Source: Theropithecus gelada
Taxonomy: Eukaryota > Chordata > Mammalia > Primates > Cercopithecidae
Assembly: GCF_003255815.1 (NCBI RefSeq)
Contig: NC_037670.1
Location: 33,060,378 to 33,124,377 of the forward strand
Direction: 5' to 3'
DNA: 64,000 bases
Below the pieces are notes generated by a model. That model saw only the letters and a program-made list of their open reading frames with translations. It made no database searches and was not told the origin of the DNA. The position numbers and the translations under genes are program-made. Within the stretch, counting starts at the first letter, position 1; every line of letters starts with the position of its first letter. Below, in pieces: positions 10,143 to 20,480 of this stretch.

Positions 10143-11054
10143 ATCAAATTTATGTGTGGAAATCACACATATAATGTTCAGTTACTGAAGTCCCAGAATA
10201 TGATTTACACAAACAACATCAAAATAATTTTATGGTCCAATATTTGTAGAATATTTGAGTACATGGATTCACAGTCACCTACACACACACAGATACACAG
10301 ACATAAATACACAGGTCTTGTCAAGAGTGAATCCATTAAGCTCAGAGAAATCAGAATCTTTGTAAATCTTTATACAGTTGTCCATCAGTATTGGAATACT
10401 GCCAGCAGACGAAATATTGAGGTCTATGTTGTCATAAAAATTTCACCTGCTGGGTAATTAGTTTTGCTCTGTGTTTAGTCTAGCACATAAATCTTCAATT
10501 CCAGACCCTGGATAGTTGTAACATAAATATAAATAGTCTGCCTGGGGGGCATTTGACTGATCTGTCTTTACAAACAAGGGATTCATTAAAAGCATATGAC
10601 TTATTTTTACTGAATATTTGCTATTGCTTCCTCTCCTGTAGTGTTTTTTGTTTGTTTGTTTCCTACAGTAAACAAAAGAACATAAGTTACACCTGCACAA
10701 AGGGAAGATTTGGAGTCCAAGATGTCATGATAAATGAGGAAGGTTATTGGAACCATTGCATCAACACCTCATGATTGATGACTTTGGGGAGCTGGGGCAG
10801 ATCTCTAGATACCCTGGATTTTGATCTTCAAACTAGGCTGGGTCATAGAGAGCTAATAAATCCTATTTTACTATTGAATGGCAAACAATAAATTAGACAA
10901 TAAACACTGCTAGAATGTTTTTAAGTTTAATTTCTTTAAAAAGTCCACAATTAAAAATAAAATATTTGATTATAAAATGTGAGGTACAAAATAGCCTACA
11001 ACAAGAATTTGGTGGAGGAAAAAAGATGAAGAAAATATTTTCATATAAAAATAA
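10143..11054. other. Unique sequence
   Basis: No repeat family or gene recognised. It contains a short degenerate CA-rich patch near 10280-10312. Open reading frames of up to 107 codons (10134-10457) start inside or beside MER5A and look fortuitous. Confidence 0.5.
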
Positions 11055-11342
11055 GTGGCCAAGTGTGATGACTTATGTCTGTAATACCAGTACTTTGAAA
11101 GGTCAAGGCAAGAGGATTGTTTGAGGCCACGAGTTTGAGACTAGCCTAGGCGACATAGGGAGACTCTATTGCCACATACACACACAAAAAACAATTAGCC
11201 AGGCCTGGTGGTGCACACCTGTAGTCCCAGCTACTGGGGAGGCTGAGGTGGGAGAATCACTTGAGTCCAGGAGATCAAGGTTTCAGTGAGCCATGATCAT
11301 GCCATTGCACCCCAGCTCGGGCAAGACCCGATCTCTAAAAAA
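11055..11342 (+). mobile_element. AluJ, forward
   Basis: Old, diverged Alu from ggccaagtgtgatgactt through aattagccaggcctggtgg and ggctgaggtgggagaatcac to gcaagacccgatctctaaa. The second-monomer tail is short. Confidence 0.85.
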
Positions 11343-11364
11343 CATACATTAAATATAAGTAATA

Positions 11365-11748
11365 ATTATAAGGGCAATATTATCCAGACAACAAAACCAG
11401 AAAAAGACAAAATCAAAAATTGAGAACATAACAAGGACTACAAAACATTCTCTCTCAAAGATTTTGATGCAAAAATCCTCAACAAAATATTAGCAAGCTG
11501 AATCCAACAACATATTAAAAAGAATTATACAACATAATTAAATGGACTTATTCTAGGTATTTAAGGCTGGTTCAAGATTCACGAAGAAATTAATGCAATC
11601 CACCATATCAGCAGACAAAACAAGAAAAATGCACATAATCAAATAAATTTATGCAGAAAACACATTTGGCAAAACTCAACATTCATTAATTAGAAAAGTT
11701 CTCAACAAGTTAGGAAAAGAAGGGAATAAGTTTGATTAAAAGTAAGTG
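11365..11748 (+). pseudogene. L1 ORF2 remnant, first part
   Basis: Matches L1 ORF2 upstream of and into the reverse transcriptase: gatgcaaaaatcctcaacaa, aatattagcaagctgaatcc, aaggctggttcaagattcac, tttatgcagaaaacacatttggc and caaaactcaacattca occur in family order. Frameshifts and stops abolish the frame. An Alu separates it from its continuation at 12045. Confidence 0.85.
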
Positions 11749-11751
11749 TTG

Positions 11752-12041
11752 CTGGGAGTGTTGGCTCACACCTGTAATCCCACACTTTGGGAGGCCGAAG
11801 AGAGCAGATTGCTCAAGTCCATCAGTTTGAGACCAGTCTGGGCAATATGGTGAAACCCCATCTCTACAAAAATCAGCAAGGCATAGTGGTACGTGCCTAT
11901 GGTCCCAACTACTCAGGAGGCTGAGGTAGGAGAATCACTTGAGCCCAGGAAGCAGAAGTTGCATGAGCTGAGATCGCACTGCTGCACTCCAACCTGGGTG
12001 ACAGAGTGAGACTCTGTCTCCAAAAGAAAAAAAAAAAGAGT
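11752..12041 (+). mobile_element. Alu (J/S), inserted in L1 ORF2
   Basis: Forward Alu from gctgggagtgttggctcac to the A-rich tail ending 12041. Sequence resembling agtaagt occurs on both sides (left about 11742-11749, right about 12039-12046), consistent with a short target duplication. It interrupts the L1 remnant. Confidence 0.85.
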
Positions 12042-12044
12042 AAG

Positions 12045-12290
12045 TACAAAAAGTTACACTTATCATCTTGATGAAAGACTGAGTGATTGCCCCCTAAGAT
12101 TGGGAACAAAGAAAGACGTTGTTTCTCATCACTGTCATTCAACATGAGGCTGAAAGTTCTTGCCACGGCAATAGGCAAATAAAAGAAATAGACAACGTGG
12201 ATATTGGAAAAGAAGACATAAAACTATCTCTATTTCCGGATGACATGATTGTCTTTGCAGAAAATTTCAAGGACTCTACCACAAAAGTGA
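12045..12290 (+). pseudogene. L1 ORF2 remnant, reverse transcriptase part
   Basis: Continuation of the L1 ORF2 fragment. The translated frame at 12119-12367 contains IKLSLFPDDMIVFAENFKDS. The reverse transcriptase active-site box of L1 reads FADD, and here the alanine is proline. Upstream, ttcaacatgaggctgaaagt and ttgccacggcaataggcaa match the preceding ORF2 segment. The element is defective, lacking the rest of ORF2 and the 3' end. Confidence 0.85.
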
Positions 12291-12585
12291 GTCACATACG
12301 TATTTTTAAATTTTCTAGTAGCCACCTTAAAAGAGGAAAAAAAACCCAGATGAAACGAATTTTATAATACATTCTATTAACTCCATATATCCAAAATATT
12401 ATCATTTCCAATATGTGATAGTTAAAATTAATATTTTTCTATGTTTTTACTATCTTCAATTATCATATCTTTCATTTATATCATACTCAATCTGGACCAG
12501 CCACTGGCTCTTTCAAATGTTCAAAAGCCACATGAGGCTAGCGGCTACTATGTTGAAAACCATGGATCTAGATGTTCTCTTGCAC
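12291..12585 (+). mobile_element. Old DNA-transposon-like repeat, family unassigned
   Basis: aattttctagtagccacctt at the left and gccacatgaggctagcggct then actatgttgaaaaccatgg at the right resemble a common mammalian medium-reiteration element with a terminal acatgtggctagtggctac word. It is probably hAT-Charlie related; I do not assign a name. Confidence 0.55.
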
Positions 12586-13335
12586 TGCTTTTTTCACTCT
12601 ACAATTTAAATTTTTAAAAATATATAAATATTTAAATGATGTAATAATTACCTAACTCTCCTCTAAATTACACTTGTGTCTCAGCTACATGCTTTGCATT
12701 TAAAGCAATCACATTGCCAAAGGCGTTGTCAAGAAATAATTGCAATCCAAAGGTCACTAATCCTACATACCCTCCTGGTGTGGCACATAGTTACCTTTGA
12801 CCCATTTGTGGACATAATTTGTCCCTGTGGTTTTAGTCATTCAGGAGAGGAGCTCAGGTGGGGGCTTGCAGATCTAAGATGAGGACAGAGCTGGTGAGAG
12901 AGGCAGATGAGTTCCCCATTTGTCAAAATGTCTGTCTTCTGGACTCTACTTCCTCCCTGCAGGTGAGCATTCTCCCTTGTCCTTGTCTTGAGCCAAAAGA
13001 CAGAGAGGCATCCAATTATGCTGTCACTCCCCCAGGTTGGCAGGAACAGCAGCAGGCTGTAACTCTGCCCAGGGCTGTCAAGCTGCAGCTAGGAGGTTTC
13101 CAGCAGTCTAAAGGCTTAGAGTAGATAGCCTCTTATTTTCTCTGGAGTCCCCAAGAGGATCATTTAGACACCAGGCATCTTACTCGTATGCTATTGGTCT
13201 CTTAACAAACCCTGGCCCAGAGTGAAATTTAAAAGTCCTTGATTCTTATTCTTTCATCCACAACATGTCTTTATGAAACATCAAGTAAGGTCCCTTTATA
13301 ACCTGCACTTTCTTCCTTTGTAAGTGAAGAGCAAT
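12586..13335. other. Unique sequence
   Basis: Single-copy DNA with higher GC at about 12840-13120. Two short frames there (12676-12882 and 12858-13124) have no recognised homology. Nothing annotated. Confidence 0.5.
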
Positions 13336-13565
13336 ATATAATAATCACTGCTATTTATTGAATAAACACAGTGTGCCAGGATGAGTCCTGAGTACTTTAT
13401 AGATGGTTTCTCATTTACTTCTGCCTATAAACCATGAGTTACATATCATTATTTCCACATTACATAAGACAGAACAAAGCTACTCAAAAGTTGCAATACC
13501 TGCCTGGGCTCTCCCAGATAGAAAAGAGTAGAGGCAGAATTCAAACTCCATCTATCTGACTACAA
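13336..13565 (+). mobile_element. MIR SINE, forward
   Basis: tgctatttattgaataaaca, gtgtgccaggatgag, agtactttatagatggtttc, accatgagttacatatcattatt, then gcagaattcaaactccatct follow MIR order across nearly its full length. Confidence 0.85.
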
Positions 13566-14681
13566 ATTCCAAAACATGAAAGAGCATTCTCAGGCCTAGC
13601 AAGATAATAATGTGGTGCTTATTGGAGAAGAATTGGGAACCCAGGTTAGCCCCCGCAACACGCACCCAGTGCTGACAAATCAAAACCATCCTTTTCAGCC
13701 TCAGGCCCCACCTTTGGTGTCAACTGGCCAAGTGCATCACTGCTGGACTTGAAAGAAGACTTCCAGTCTGACCTTCCCAGTGTGAGGACACAGGAGTGCC
13801 CCCTACATTCAAGTACTTCTTGGAAGTTTCTTAGCTGTTGACTATTATTCTGTGAGGCTAGAAGAGAGGGCAGTGGAACTGTCAGTAATTTAAAATACAT
13901 CATTCCTATCCATAATGATTCTTGAGCCTTTTTAGAATTTATTTTGTATCACCTTCTTGAGAAACTTCAGAACTGCCAAAGCTGGGCTAGGATCCTTTGA
14001 TCCTATGGGGAGGTGTGCAAAGAAGGTGCGGGTTTGGCCCCTTGAGAATATGACTTCTGAGACTGCCAGGGTGGAGTGAAGGGCTTTTCTACGAAGTAAA
14101 TCTTCTTCAAGGAGAATGAGATTTTGCACCAATGAAAGGCCAGACTCTGCCACTGAGCAGAGCTGCAGGCGTGGCTTGGCAGGAGCGGTATCACGAAGCT
14201 AGCTGCTTCTCTTGGGTCCCCCTTATCTCCTGAAACGAACTCCTCTGAAGACTTTCATGCAATTGTTGTGAAAGGCGGTGCTGTGAACTGCCCTGGTATT
14301 TCACAACGGAGTAGTGCAGCTGCAACTGGGAGACCTAGCTATTTTTCTAGCACTGAGAAGAAATAAGAAATACCTGGGTCCCCAGAGGAACTGCCGCTGG
14401 GGAGTCACTTCCTAAAGGAAGGAGAGCTGACAGAGATGACTGCTAATTGCTGTCATTAGGAGGTTCCAGGGAGACACTGGGAGCCCCTGACATAGGACCT
14501 GGTACTGCAGAAGAGATGAGGCAGAAGGAGAGCATGCACTGCATTTCATGGGCAAACATCACTATTGAAGAATCCAGCCTTCTCTGGGTGGGGAGAGGGT
14601 CATTCTTCATTGTCGCCTTCTCAGAGAGAGCAGAGGAACTGTTATTCTATTACCTTTATTTTCTCTAAAAACTGAAAACTA
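13566..14681. other. Unique, comparatively GC-rich sequence
   Basis: About 1.1 kb free of recognised repeats and richer in GC than its surroundings. Several short frames exist (13646-13903 reverse, 14447-14668 forward) without recognisable products. A CTCF-like core is noted separately at 13796-13806. This could be regulatory or an unrecognised old repeat. Confidence 0.5.
13796..13806 (-). promoter_or_regulatory. Possible CTCF core motif
   Basis: On the reverse strand the sequence reads gtagggggcac, matching the agggggc core of the CTCF consensus. The upstream ccas part of the motif is not well matched (gaatgtaggg), so this is a weak candidate. Confidence 0.3.
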
Positions 14682-14980
14682 GGCCAGGCATGGTGGCTCA
14701 TGCCTGTAATCCCAGCACTCTGGGAGACCGAGGTGGGCAGATCACTTGGGGCCAGGAGTTCGAGATCAGCTGGCCAACATAGTGAAACCCTTCTCTACTG
14801 AAAACACAAGATTTAGCCAGGCATGATAGCACTTGTCTGTAATCCTAGCTACTAGGCGGGGCTGAGGCAAAAGAATTGCTTGAGCCTGGGAGACAGAGGT
14901 TGCAGTGAGCCAAGATCGTGCCACTGCACTCCAGACTGGGCAACAGAGCAAGATTCTGTCTTAAATAAATAAGTAAAAAT
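14682..14980 (+). mobile_element. AluS, full length, forward
   Basis: From ggccaggcatggtggctcat through both monomers to gattctgtcttaaataaata. Flanks aaaaactgaaaact (left) and aaaaattgaaaaat (right) resemble a target-site duplication. Class S is inferred from the consensus positions that are still readable. Confidence 0.85.
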
Positions 14981-15520
14981 TGAAAAATTATTACCTTCAC
15001 AGGAAACTAGGGGGTGATGAACTTTAGCGGTGTGAGGTTTGGGCTGAAGGTGGTTCAAGTCTTGACATGATAACTCAAATCTTAAATCCAGTAATGTCCA
15101 AGTTAGATCCAAAGAGAAACAATGTAAATATATAATCAGAGGATTATTATTTAGTTGTTAATTTAGAAATGAAGCAGCTTGTGATCCTTTTAATATTAAC
15201 ATTAGGTGTTTGTTAAATTTTCCATGTAAAGTGTACCCTTTTCATAACAATGAAAATACTTTATTGTTGGGTAGAAGTCTTCTAGAAATAGCCAATATCT
15301 AACAAAAGTTCTCAAAAATGCCTGCCAAAGGCTTTAAGTTGTTTCTATTGTGTTTTAACTTACTGTTTTCATTGTTATTTCCCAGACAGATCTAATGTAA
15401 ACTCCTTATACAGATGCCAAGTTTGTCACACTTACGCATTGTCGTAAGAAACATTTCTTAGTTACTTGGCATGTAGCTATGGAACTGACTCCTGAATTAT
15501 CGCCAAACTGTGATGGATTG
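14981..15520. other. Unique sequence
   Basis: No recognised feature. A reverse frame at 14852-15112 runs out of the Alu into this stretch and is an artefact. Confidence 0.5.
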
Positions 15521-15612
15521 CCGGGCCTAGAAGTGTGAAATCATGGGAAAGAACACAAATTTGAAGTCAGACAGGTCCATTGTGGGCAGCCCAGCTCTGC
15601 CACTTACTGCTT
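15521..15612 (-). mobile_element. MIR SINE fragment, reverse
   Basis: tttgaagtcagacaggtcc ... cccagctctgccacttactg is the reverse-strand MIR tail region. It abuts an L2 directly. Confidence 0.75.
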
Positions 15613-16340
15613 TGCTCATTTCTATTGCACTATTTCATGCCACTATTTTTTCTTGCCTGGGCTACCATAATAGCCTTTGCATTGACCTCTCTGCTTCCAC
15701 GTTACTTTGATGCTCACTCATTATCTACACCTGCACTAGTGTTTTATATTTGAAACTGAAACAAAGTTACATCCATATAACCCTCTGGCTTAAACCCCTC
15801 CAATGACTTTCAATTTTACTTTGAATGATGAAATCTAAAATCCTTCCCATGGATTTGCATCATCTGTCCCCCACCTTAGCTCTCTTACCTCATCTCATAA
15901 TAATCTCCCTCTTAGTCCTCATCCCATCAACGCGGAGCTCCTGACAGTTTCTCAAATAGAACGAATTTATTCCAACCTCAGAGTCTTTAGACTTTGACTT
16001 TGTGCTGCCTAAAATACTGTGCTCTCAGTGTTTATGTCTGCCACGTCTCCATCCTCTTGTTCTTTGTGCTGAGACTTCTGTAAGCTACCTGCCTCTCTCA
16101 GGCACTCTGCACCCTATCACTCGACATCATTTTCATCACAGCATTTATCATCATCTGAAAATAAATTATTGATAAGCCATTTGATCATTGTCTAACTTTA
16201 TTCACTGCAATGTAAGCCCCAGAAGAGCAAGAATTGTGTCTGTATTTTCTCCTTCTATATCATCGGTGCTTAGACAGTGTTTGGTGCTTAGGTGGGGCTA
16301 AGCAAATATTTCAGAATAGATGTGTGAATGATTTTCAGTT
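15613..16340 (+). mobile_element. L2 LINE, forward, 3' half
   Basis: Follows L2: ataatagcctttgcattgacctctctgcttcc, taaacccctccaatgacttt, gcagagtctttag-like block, then the 3' end (cactgcaatgtaagccccagaagagcaagaattg, gctaagcaaatatttcagaa). It probably ends at the L2 3' terminus near 16335. Confidence 0.85.
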
Positions 16341-16514
16341 CAGCAAAAATGCAGCACTGGGATCAGCCTGATTTTGTGTGTGGCTTTTTATTTCACAGGT
16401 ATTCATTGTGTGTTCACAACACAGAAGGGGCATTGCAGGCATTTGAGAGACTGTGTAGCTATCACGTGATCATGTCATATGCCATTTCTCTGTATTTCTC
16501 TTGACTCCTCAAAG
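16341..16514. other. Unique spacer
   Basis: Short stretch between two L2 copies, nothing recognised. Confidence 0.4.
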
Positions 16515-17580
16515 TTTTAAACATAATTGACTACTCCATTCTTTTGGCTTCTCTGATGCTGTATGCTAATAATTTTCCACCTAAATCACTACCTGCACTT
16601 CTCAGACTCCTTTGCTGGTTCATCTTCCTCCACACAGTCTCTGGAGCTAGACCAGGGGTCTGGGGTCCTCTGCTTATCTCCCGCTATATAGTCTCTCTGA
16701 GTGACTCTCCCAGCCCCATGATGTTAAACACCCACCACTGGGCTGACTTTCAATCCACAACTATCTCCAACACTACTTGTCCCCAAGAAATCTAGACATA
16801 TATTCAAGGGCCAGCTTGGAATCTCTACACAGATGTTTACATATGAATCTGAAACAATATTTCCAAGATTAAGCTCTTGCTTTTCTCTCCAAATGTGTTT
16901 CCCCCCAATTCTAGTCTTCCATCCTTTACTAAACGTTCCTCAAACCACCCAGTTGCTCAAGCCAAAACTTCAGGAGCTGCTTTTGATTCTTCTAGAGAAA
17001 AAACTGTCCCATTTCATCTGTCAGAAAATGCTACCGATCGTGTCTCCAAAAATATCACCAATCAATTAATTTTTTCACCTTCACCATCACCGTCAACTCT
17101 CATCTGGGTTGTTTATTTGGTTTCATAACCTTCTTTCTTGTCTTGGGTTTCAAGTTTTTCCTATGCCTCTTTCCCCAGCTGATCTATTCTCAACCCCTAT
17201 CCCTAATCTTCTAAGAACGTGAACTAGAACATCCCATTTATCTGCTTAAAACCCTCCTTTGGCTGCTCATTACAGACAAATAAAACTCAAATACCTTACC
17301 ATGAGCTACAAGGCCCCCCTGGCTTCTGCCTACTTTACTGGCAATATGCTCTACTTGGTCTAAGATGCTGGGCTCATTTATATGTCATTTATATGTCAAG
17401 TTATATGCTGCCTTTGGTCTAGTTATTTCCTCTGCTGGAAATCTCTTCCTCATGCTCCTTCTTGACATTCAGATCTCAGCTTAAATATCACTCTCTAAAG
17501 ATGGATTTTTTGGCTGGCCATCTGAAGTTGCAGACAGACTGTGTAGTACGTCCTGCATTTTAATTGTCTTTATAGTCTTT
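16515..17580 (+). mobile_element. L2 LINE, forward, long segment incl. part of RT
   Basis: About 1.07 kb in L2 order: ctcagactcctttgctgg (reverse transcriptase region), cacccagttgctcaagcc, cttttgattcttc, ttaaaaccctcctttggctg, ctacaaggcccccctgg and ttcagatctcagcttaaat. No open frame remains. The copies at 15613 and 18140 have the same orientation. Confidence 0.85.
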
Positions 17581-18139
17581 ACAGGTAACCTTTTTTTTTT
17601 TTTCTTTTACTACTTTAATTTGTGTCTCTTTCACTCCATAATAAAATATCTCAATGGGCTGGGAATTAGCTTTTTCACCACACTTCCCTAGCCATAAGGA
17701 CAATGAGTGGTATATCACAGGGTTCCAATATATACTAGTTTGATAGTTTGAGACTACAAGATGACAGTCTCTGACATCAGATCCAGTGCCCAAGTTCAGG
17801 TCCTGAAAAGACCCAAAGTGCCCTCAGTAGCTCATGCCCTGGTTTGCAAAATGACTTAGTTCTCCAGCTGATGATTTACTTTTTGAATTCAAAAGTCAGT
17901 TCTAAAAGTCCGTTTTTAAGAGGCCTTTTTCTATGATGCAAATATCCCTGGATGAAGCATTACTACACCATTTGCATCTTCATATGCATTACATCAGTTC
18001 AGTTAGCTAGTTTCTTAGAAAAATCTCAAATGAGTGACCCCTTGACTTATTAACTTTGATCAAAGAAGAGTGAAAGGAATGATCAGAAGCGCAGGCCTCG
18101 CTGGGGAAGACAAACTAGAGTGACATCACTCCTGGGGTC
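17581..18139. other. Unique sequence containing inverted-repeat module X1
   Basis: Single-copy apart from about 17857-17922, which matches 19461-19523 on the opposite strand (tttgaattcaaaagtcagttctaaaagtc against its inverted counterpart). No gene recognised. Confidence 0.55.
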
Positions 18140-18463
18140 CTTGAACCATCATGATTAGGTTCCTGAATGCAACTAAAGCAAAGAGATGAGAAAATATCAT
18201 TTCCACTATTTTACATATGACATTTCCTGACTGTCACTTCTTCACTGTTTATAATGACCAAAAGGCTTTATATGATCTTCGTGTGTGCCTCCATTCTCCG
18301 GGAATTTTTTTCTACCACATTCCCCCACCCAAGTCCATTCCAGGCATAGTTAATTTCTTGTTTTTTTTTTTTTTTCTCATTATTTTTGGCAGGCTATTTC
18401 TTCAAGGCCTCTCTTGCCTCTACCTGGAAAGCTCATCTGCCAAGTGTTTGAGAGCTCACTCCC
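18140..18463 (+). mobile_element. L2 LINE, forward, left part (split by MLT1A)
   Basis: aaaaggctttatatgatctt, gtgtgcctccattctc and ctacctggaaagctcatctgcc match consecutive L2 sequence, which resumes at 18890 after the LTR. The part at 18270-18415 also has an inverted duplicate at 19705-19858. Confidence 0.75.
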
Positions 18464-18889
18464 TGATATCATTTGGATATTTGTCCCCTCCAAGTCTCAT
18501 GTTGAAATTTGATCCCCAATGTTGAAGGTGGGGCTTGGTGGGAGGTGTTTTGGGTCATGGGTGCTCCCTATGAGCTATTCATCTCTCATGAATAGCTTGG
18601 TGTTATCACGAAAGCAAAGAGTGCATTCTTGCTCTATTAGTTTATGTGAAAGCTGGTTATTTAAAACAGGGCAGACCCAATTACTTCTCTCTCTCTTTCC
18701 TCATCTCTTGCCATGTGATGCAGCTCCCCTTCCCCTTCTACCACAAGTGAAAGCTCCCTGAGACCCTCACCAGAAGGCATCATGCTTCTTGTACAGACTG
18801 CAGAACCATGAGCTAAATAAACTTCTTTAGTTTATAAATTACTCAGCATTAGGTATTCCCGTATAGCAACACAGATGGACTAGGCCACT
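18464..18889 (+). mobile_element. Solo MLT1A/MSTD-type LTR inserted in L2
   Basis: About 426 bp from tgatatcatttggatatttg to gatggactaggcca. It has caatgttgaaggtgggg, ttggtgggaggtgttttggg, cttgccatgtgatgcagct and tcttgtacagactgcagaacc, typical of MLT1A or MSTD LTRs. L2 sequence stops at its left edge and continues at its right edge, proving insertion. No internal region or second LTR is present. Confidence 0.9.
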
Positions 18890-19208
18890 CAGAACTGATT
18901 TCCTTCAGGCCTTTGCTCAGATGTCATTTCACAGTGAGGACAACGCTGGTCATCCTATTTAAAATTACAACCCAGCCACACTGCTTCCACAGCATCACCT
19001 ATTCTTTTTACTGTTCTTTTAATTTTTGCCTTAATATTATCTCCCTCTGACACGCTAAATGTTTCATTTATATGTTTGTTTATTGTCTTTCTTCTTCCAC
19101 TAGTATGTAAGCTTCAGGAAAGCAGGGATTTTAGTCTCGTTTTCTTTCATCTATTTTCCCAGTGCAGAGTGGATATTTAATACATGTTGATTCGGTGAAT
19201 GCTCACTG
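18890..19208 (+). mobile_element. L2 LINE, forward, 3' end
   Basis: ctttgctcagatgtcatttc, tcatcctatttaaaattac, tttgtttattgtctttcttc and gtaagcttcaggaaagcagg match the L2 3' end. It is continuous with 18140-18463. Confidence 0.85.
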
Positions 19209-19385
19209 AAGAGTTTGCTATCAACATGCTAATAGATGGAAGAAATCAGACATTCCCATGAGTCATATGCAGTTGACTAGAGGAAAAGCATACTTTGCCT
19301 ATTTTTCTCCAAAAACCTGGATTGGGGAGATTAATTTATAAAAACATAGTAAGTAGAATTAGTAAATACTTCTACTACTGAAATA

Positions 19386-19662
19386 GGTCTCAACTGGAGG
19401 CAATTTTGCCCTCAAGAGATATCTGAGGATAGATATCTGAGGATACTTGGCTTCCTAATAGACAGACTTTTAGAATTGACTTTTAAATTCAAAAGGTAAC
19501 TGGAGGACTAAGTCACTCAGTTCTTAGCCATATCAGAAGTCCTTCTTGGCCAAGGGTGCTGCCAAATATCCTACAATGCACAGAACAGTTCCCAACAACA
19601 AAAATCTTCAAAACCAAACGTCAATAGTGCTGAGGTTGCTGAGGTTGAGAACCCCTGTACTA
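19386..19662 (+). mobile_element. MER20, forward, with central segment replaced
   Basis: The left end (gtctcaactggaggcaatt, ttgccctcaagaga) and right part (ccaagggtgctgccaaat, atcctacaatgcacagaaca, caatagtgctgaggttg) are MER20. The middle of the element is absent, and in its place lies about 100 bp (19450-19550) including module X2, the inverted partner of 17857-17922. Small tandem repeats (agatatctgaggat twice, gctgaggtt twice) sit on either side. Confidence 0.8.
19461..19523 (-). repeat. Inverted repeat module X2
   Basis: agacttttagaattgactttt aligns, inverted, with 17857-17922. Identity is about 85 percent by eye over roughly 63 bp with one gap. It lies inside MER20. Confidence 0.75.
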
Positions 19663-19704
19663 CTATGTAAATGTTAAGACTTTTCTTTCAAGTCTTTCTT
19701 TCAA

Positions 19705-19858
19705 GAGGCCTTGAAGAAATAGCCTGCCAAAAATAATGAGGAAAAAAAAAAAAAAACCCAAGAAATTAACTATGCCCGAAATGGACTTGGGTGGGGGAAT
19801 GTGGTAGAAAAAATTCCCAGAGAATGGAGGCACACACGAAGATCATAAGCAAGACTTG
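19705..19858 (-). repeat. Inverted duplicate of an L2 segment (module Y2)
   Basis: Reverse complement aligns with 18270-18415 at about 95 percent by eye, including taccacattcccccaccc, gcatagttaatttcttg and a shared T-rich run followed by cattatttttggcaggct. Y1 lies within continuous L2, so Y2 is the derived copy, pasted in inverted about 1.3 kb away. Confidence 0.9.
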
Positions 19859-20480
19859 ATTTACTTAACATATGTAAAGTCTGAACCTTTACTTACTTGA
19901 GAAGAAGATTCATTATGGTACAGATGTCGTAGTTATTTCCTTCAAATTGTGAGGGTGTTAAAGATAACGTAAAATATTTTGCCAGTAGAGAATGAAGAAA
20001 AGTGGTTTATTTAAGCTGTTCCATGAGGCTACAATTCCTTTTATATTAAAAGAATATTTTCACTACTTTTAGAATGACACAAAATAGTACTTGAAGAGCG
20101 AGAAGATATGTTGATTTTATGCAAATCTTGAAGCTTTGGGATATATGATCAGAATGAATTACATTACCAAAAGGTTTTTATCTAGACACTCTACATAGTT
20201 TATTGATAAATTTGGTATATTTATCAGAGAAGCTTTATAACTTAAAGAAGCACTAAACTAAAAATATATCCCTATTGCAATTTCAAATCTAACTTTGATA
20301 TATAGTAATTTGACACAAGTGCCAAGATGGAAAAAAAAAATTCCTCAAACTGACATAAAAAAAATTCTCCTGTATCATAATGAAATAACATAACACTTTA
20401 TGTTGTGTAAAGCATTCATTAGTTGAAAAACATTTTGATAAATGTAAAGTTTCCTCAGTGACTTGCATATTTATGTGGCT
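19859..20480. other. Unique AT-rich sequence
   Basis: Nothing recognised. Confidence 0.5.

Noticed and set aside
10280..10312. CA-rich stretch as a microsatellite
   Set aside because: Too short and interrupted (acacacacacagatacacag) to call a microsatellite.
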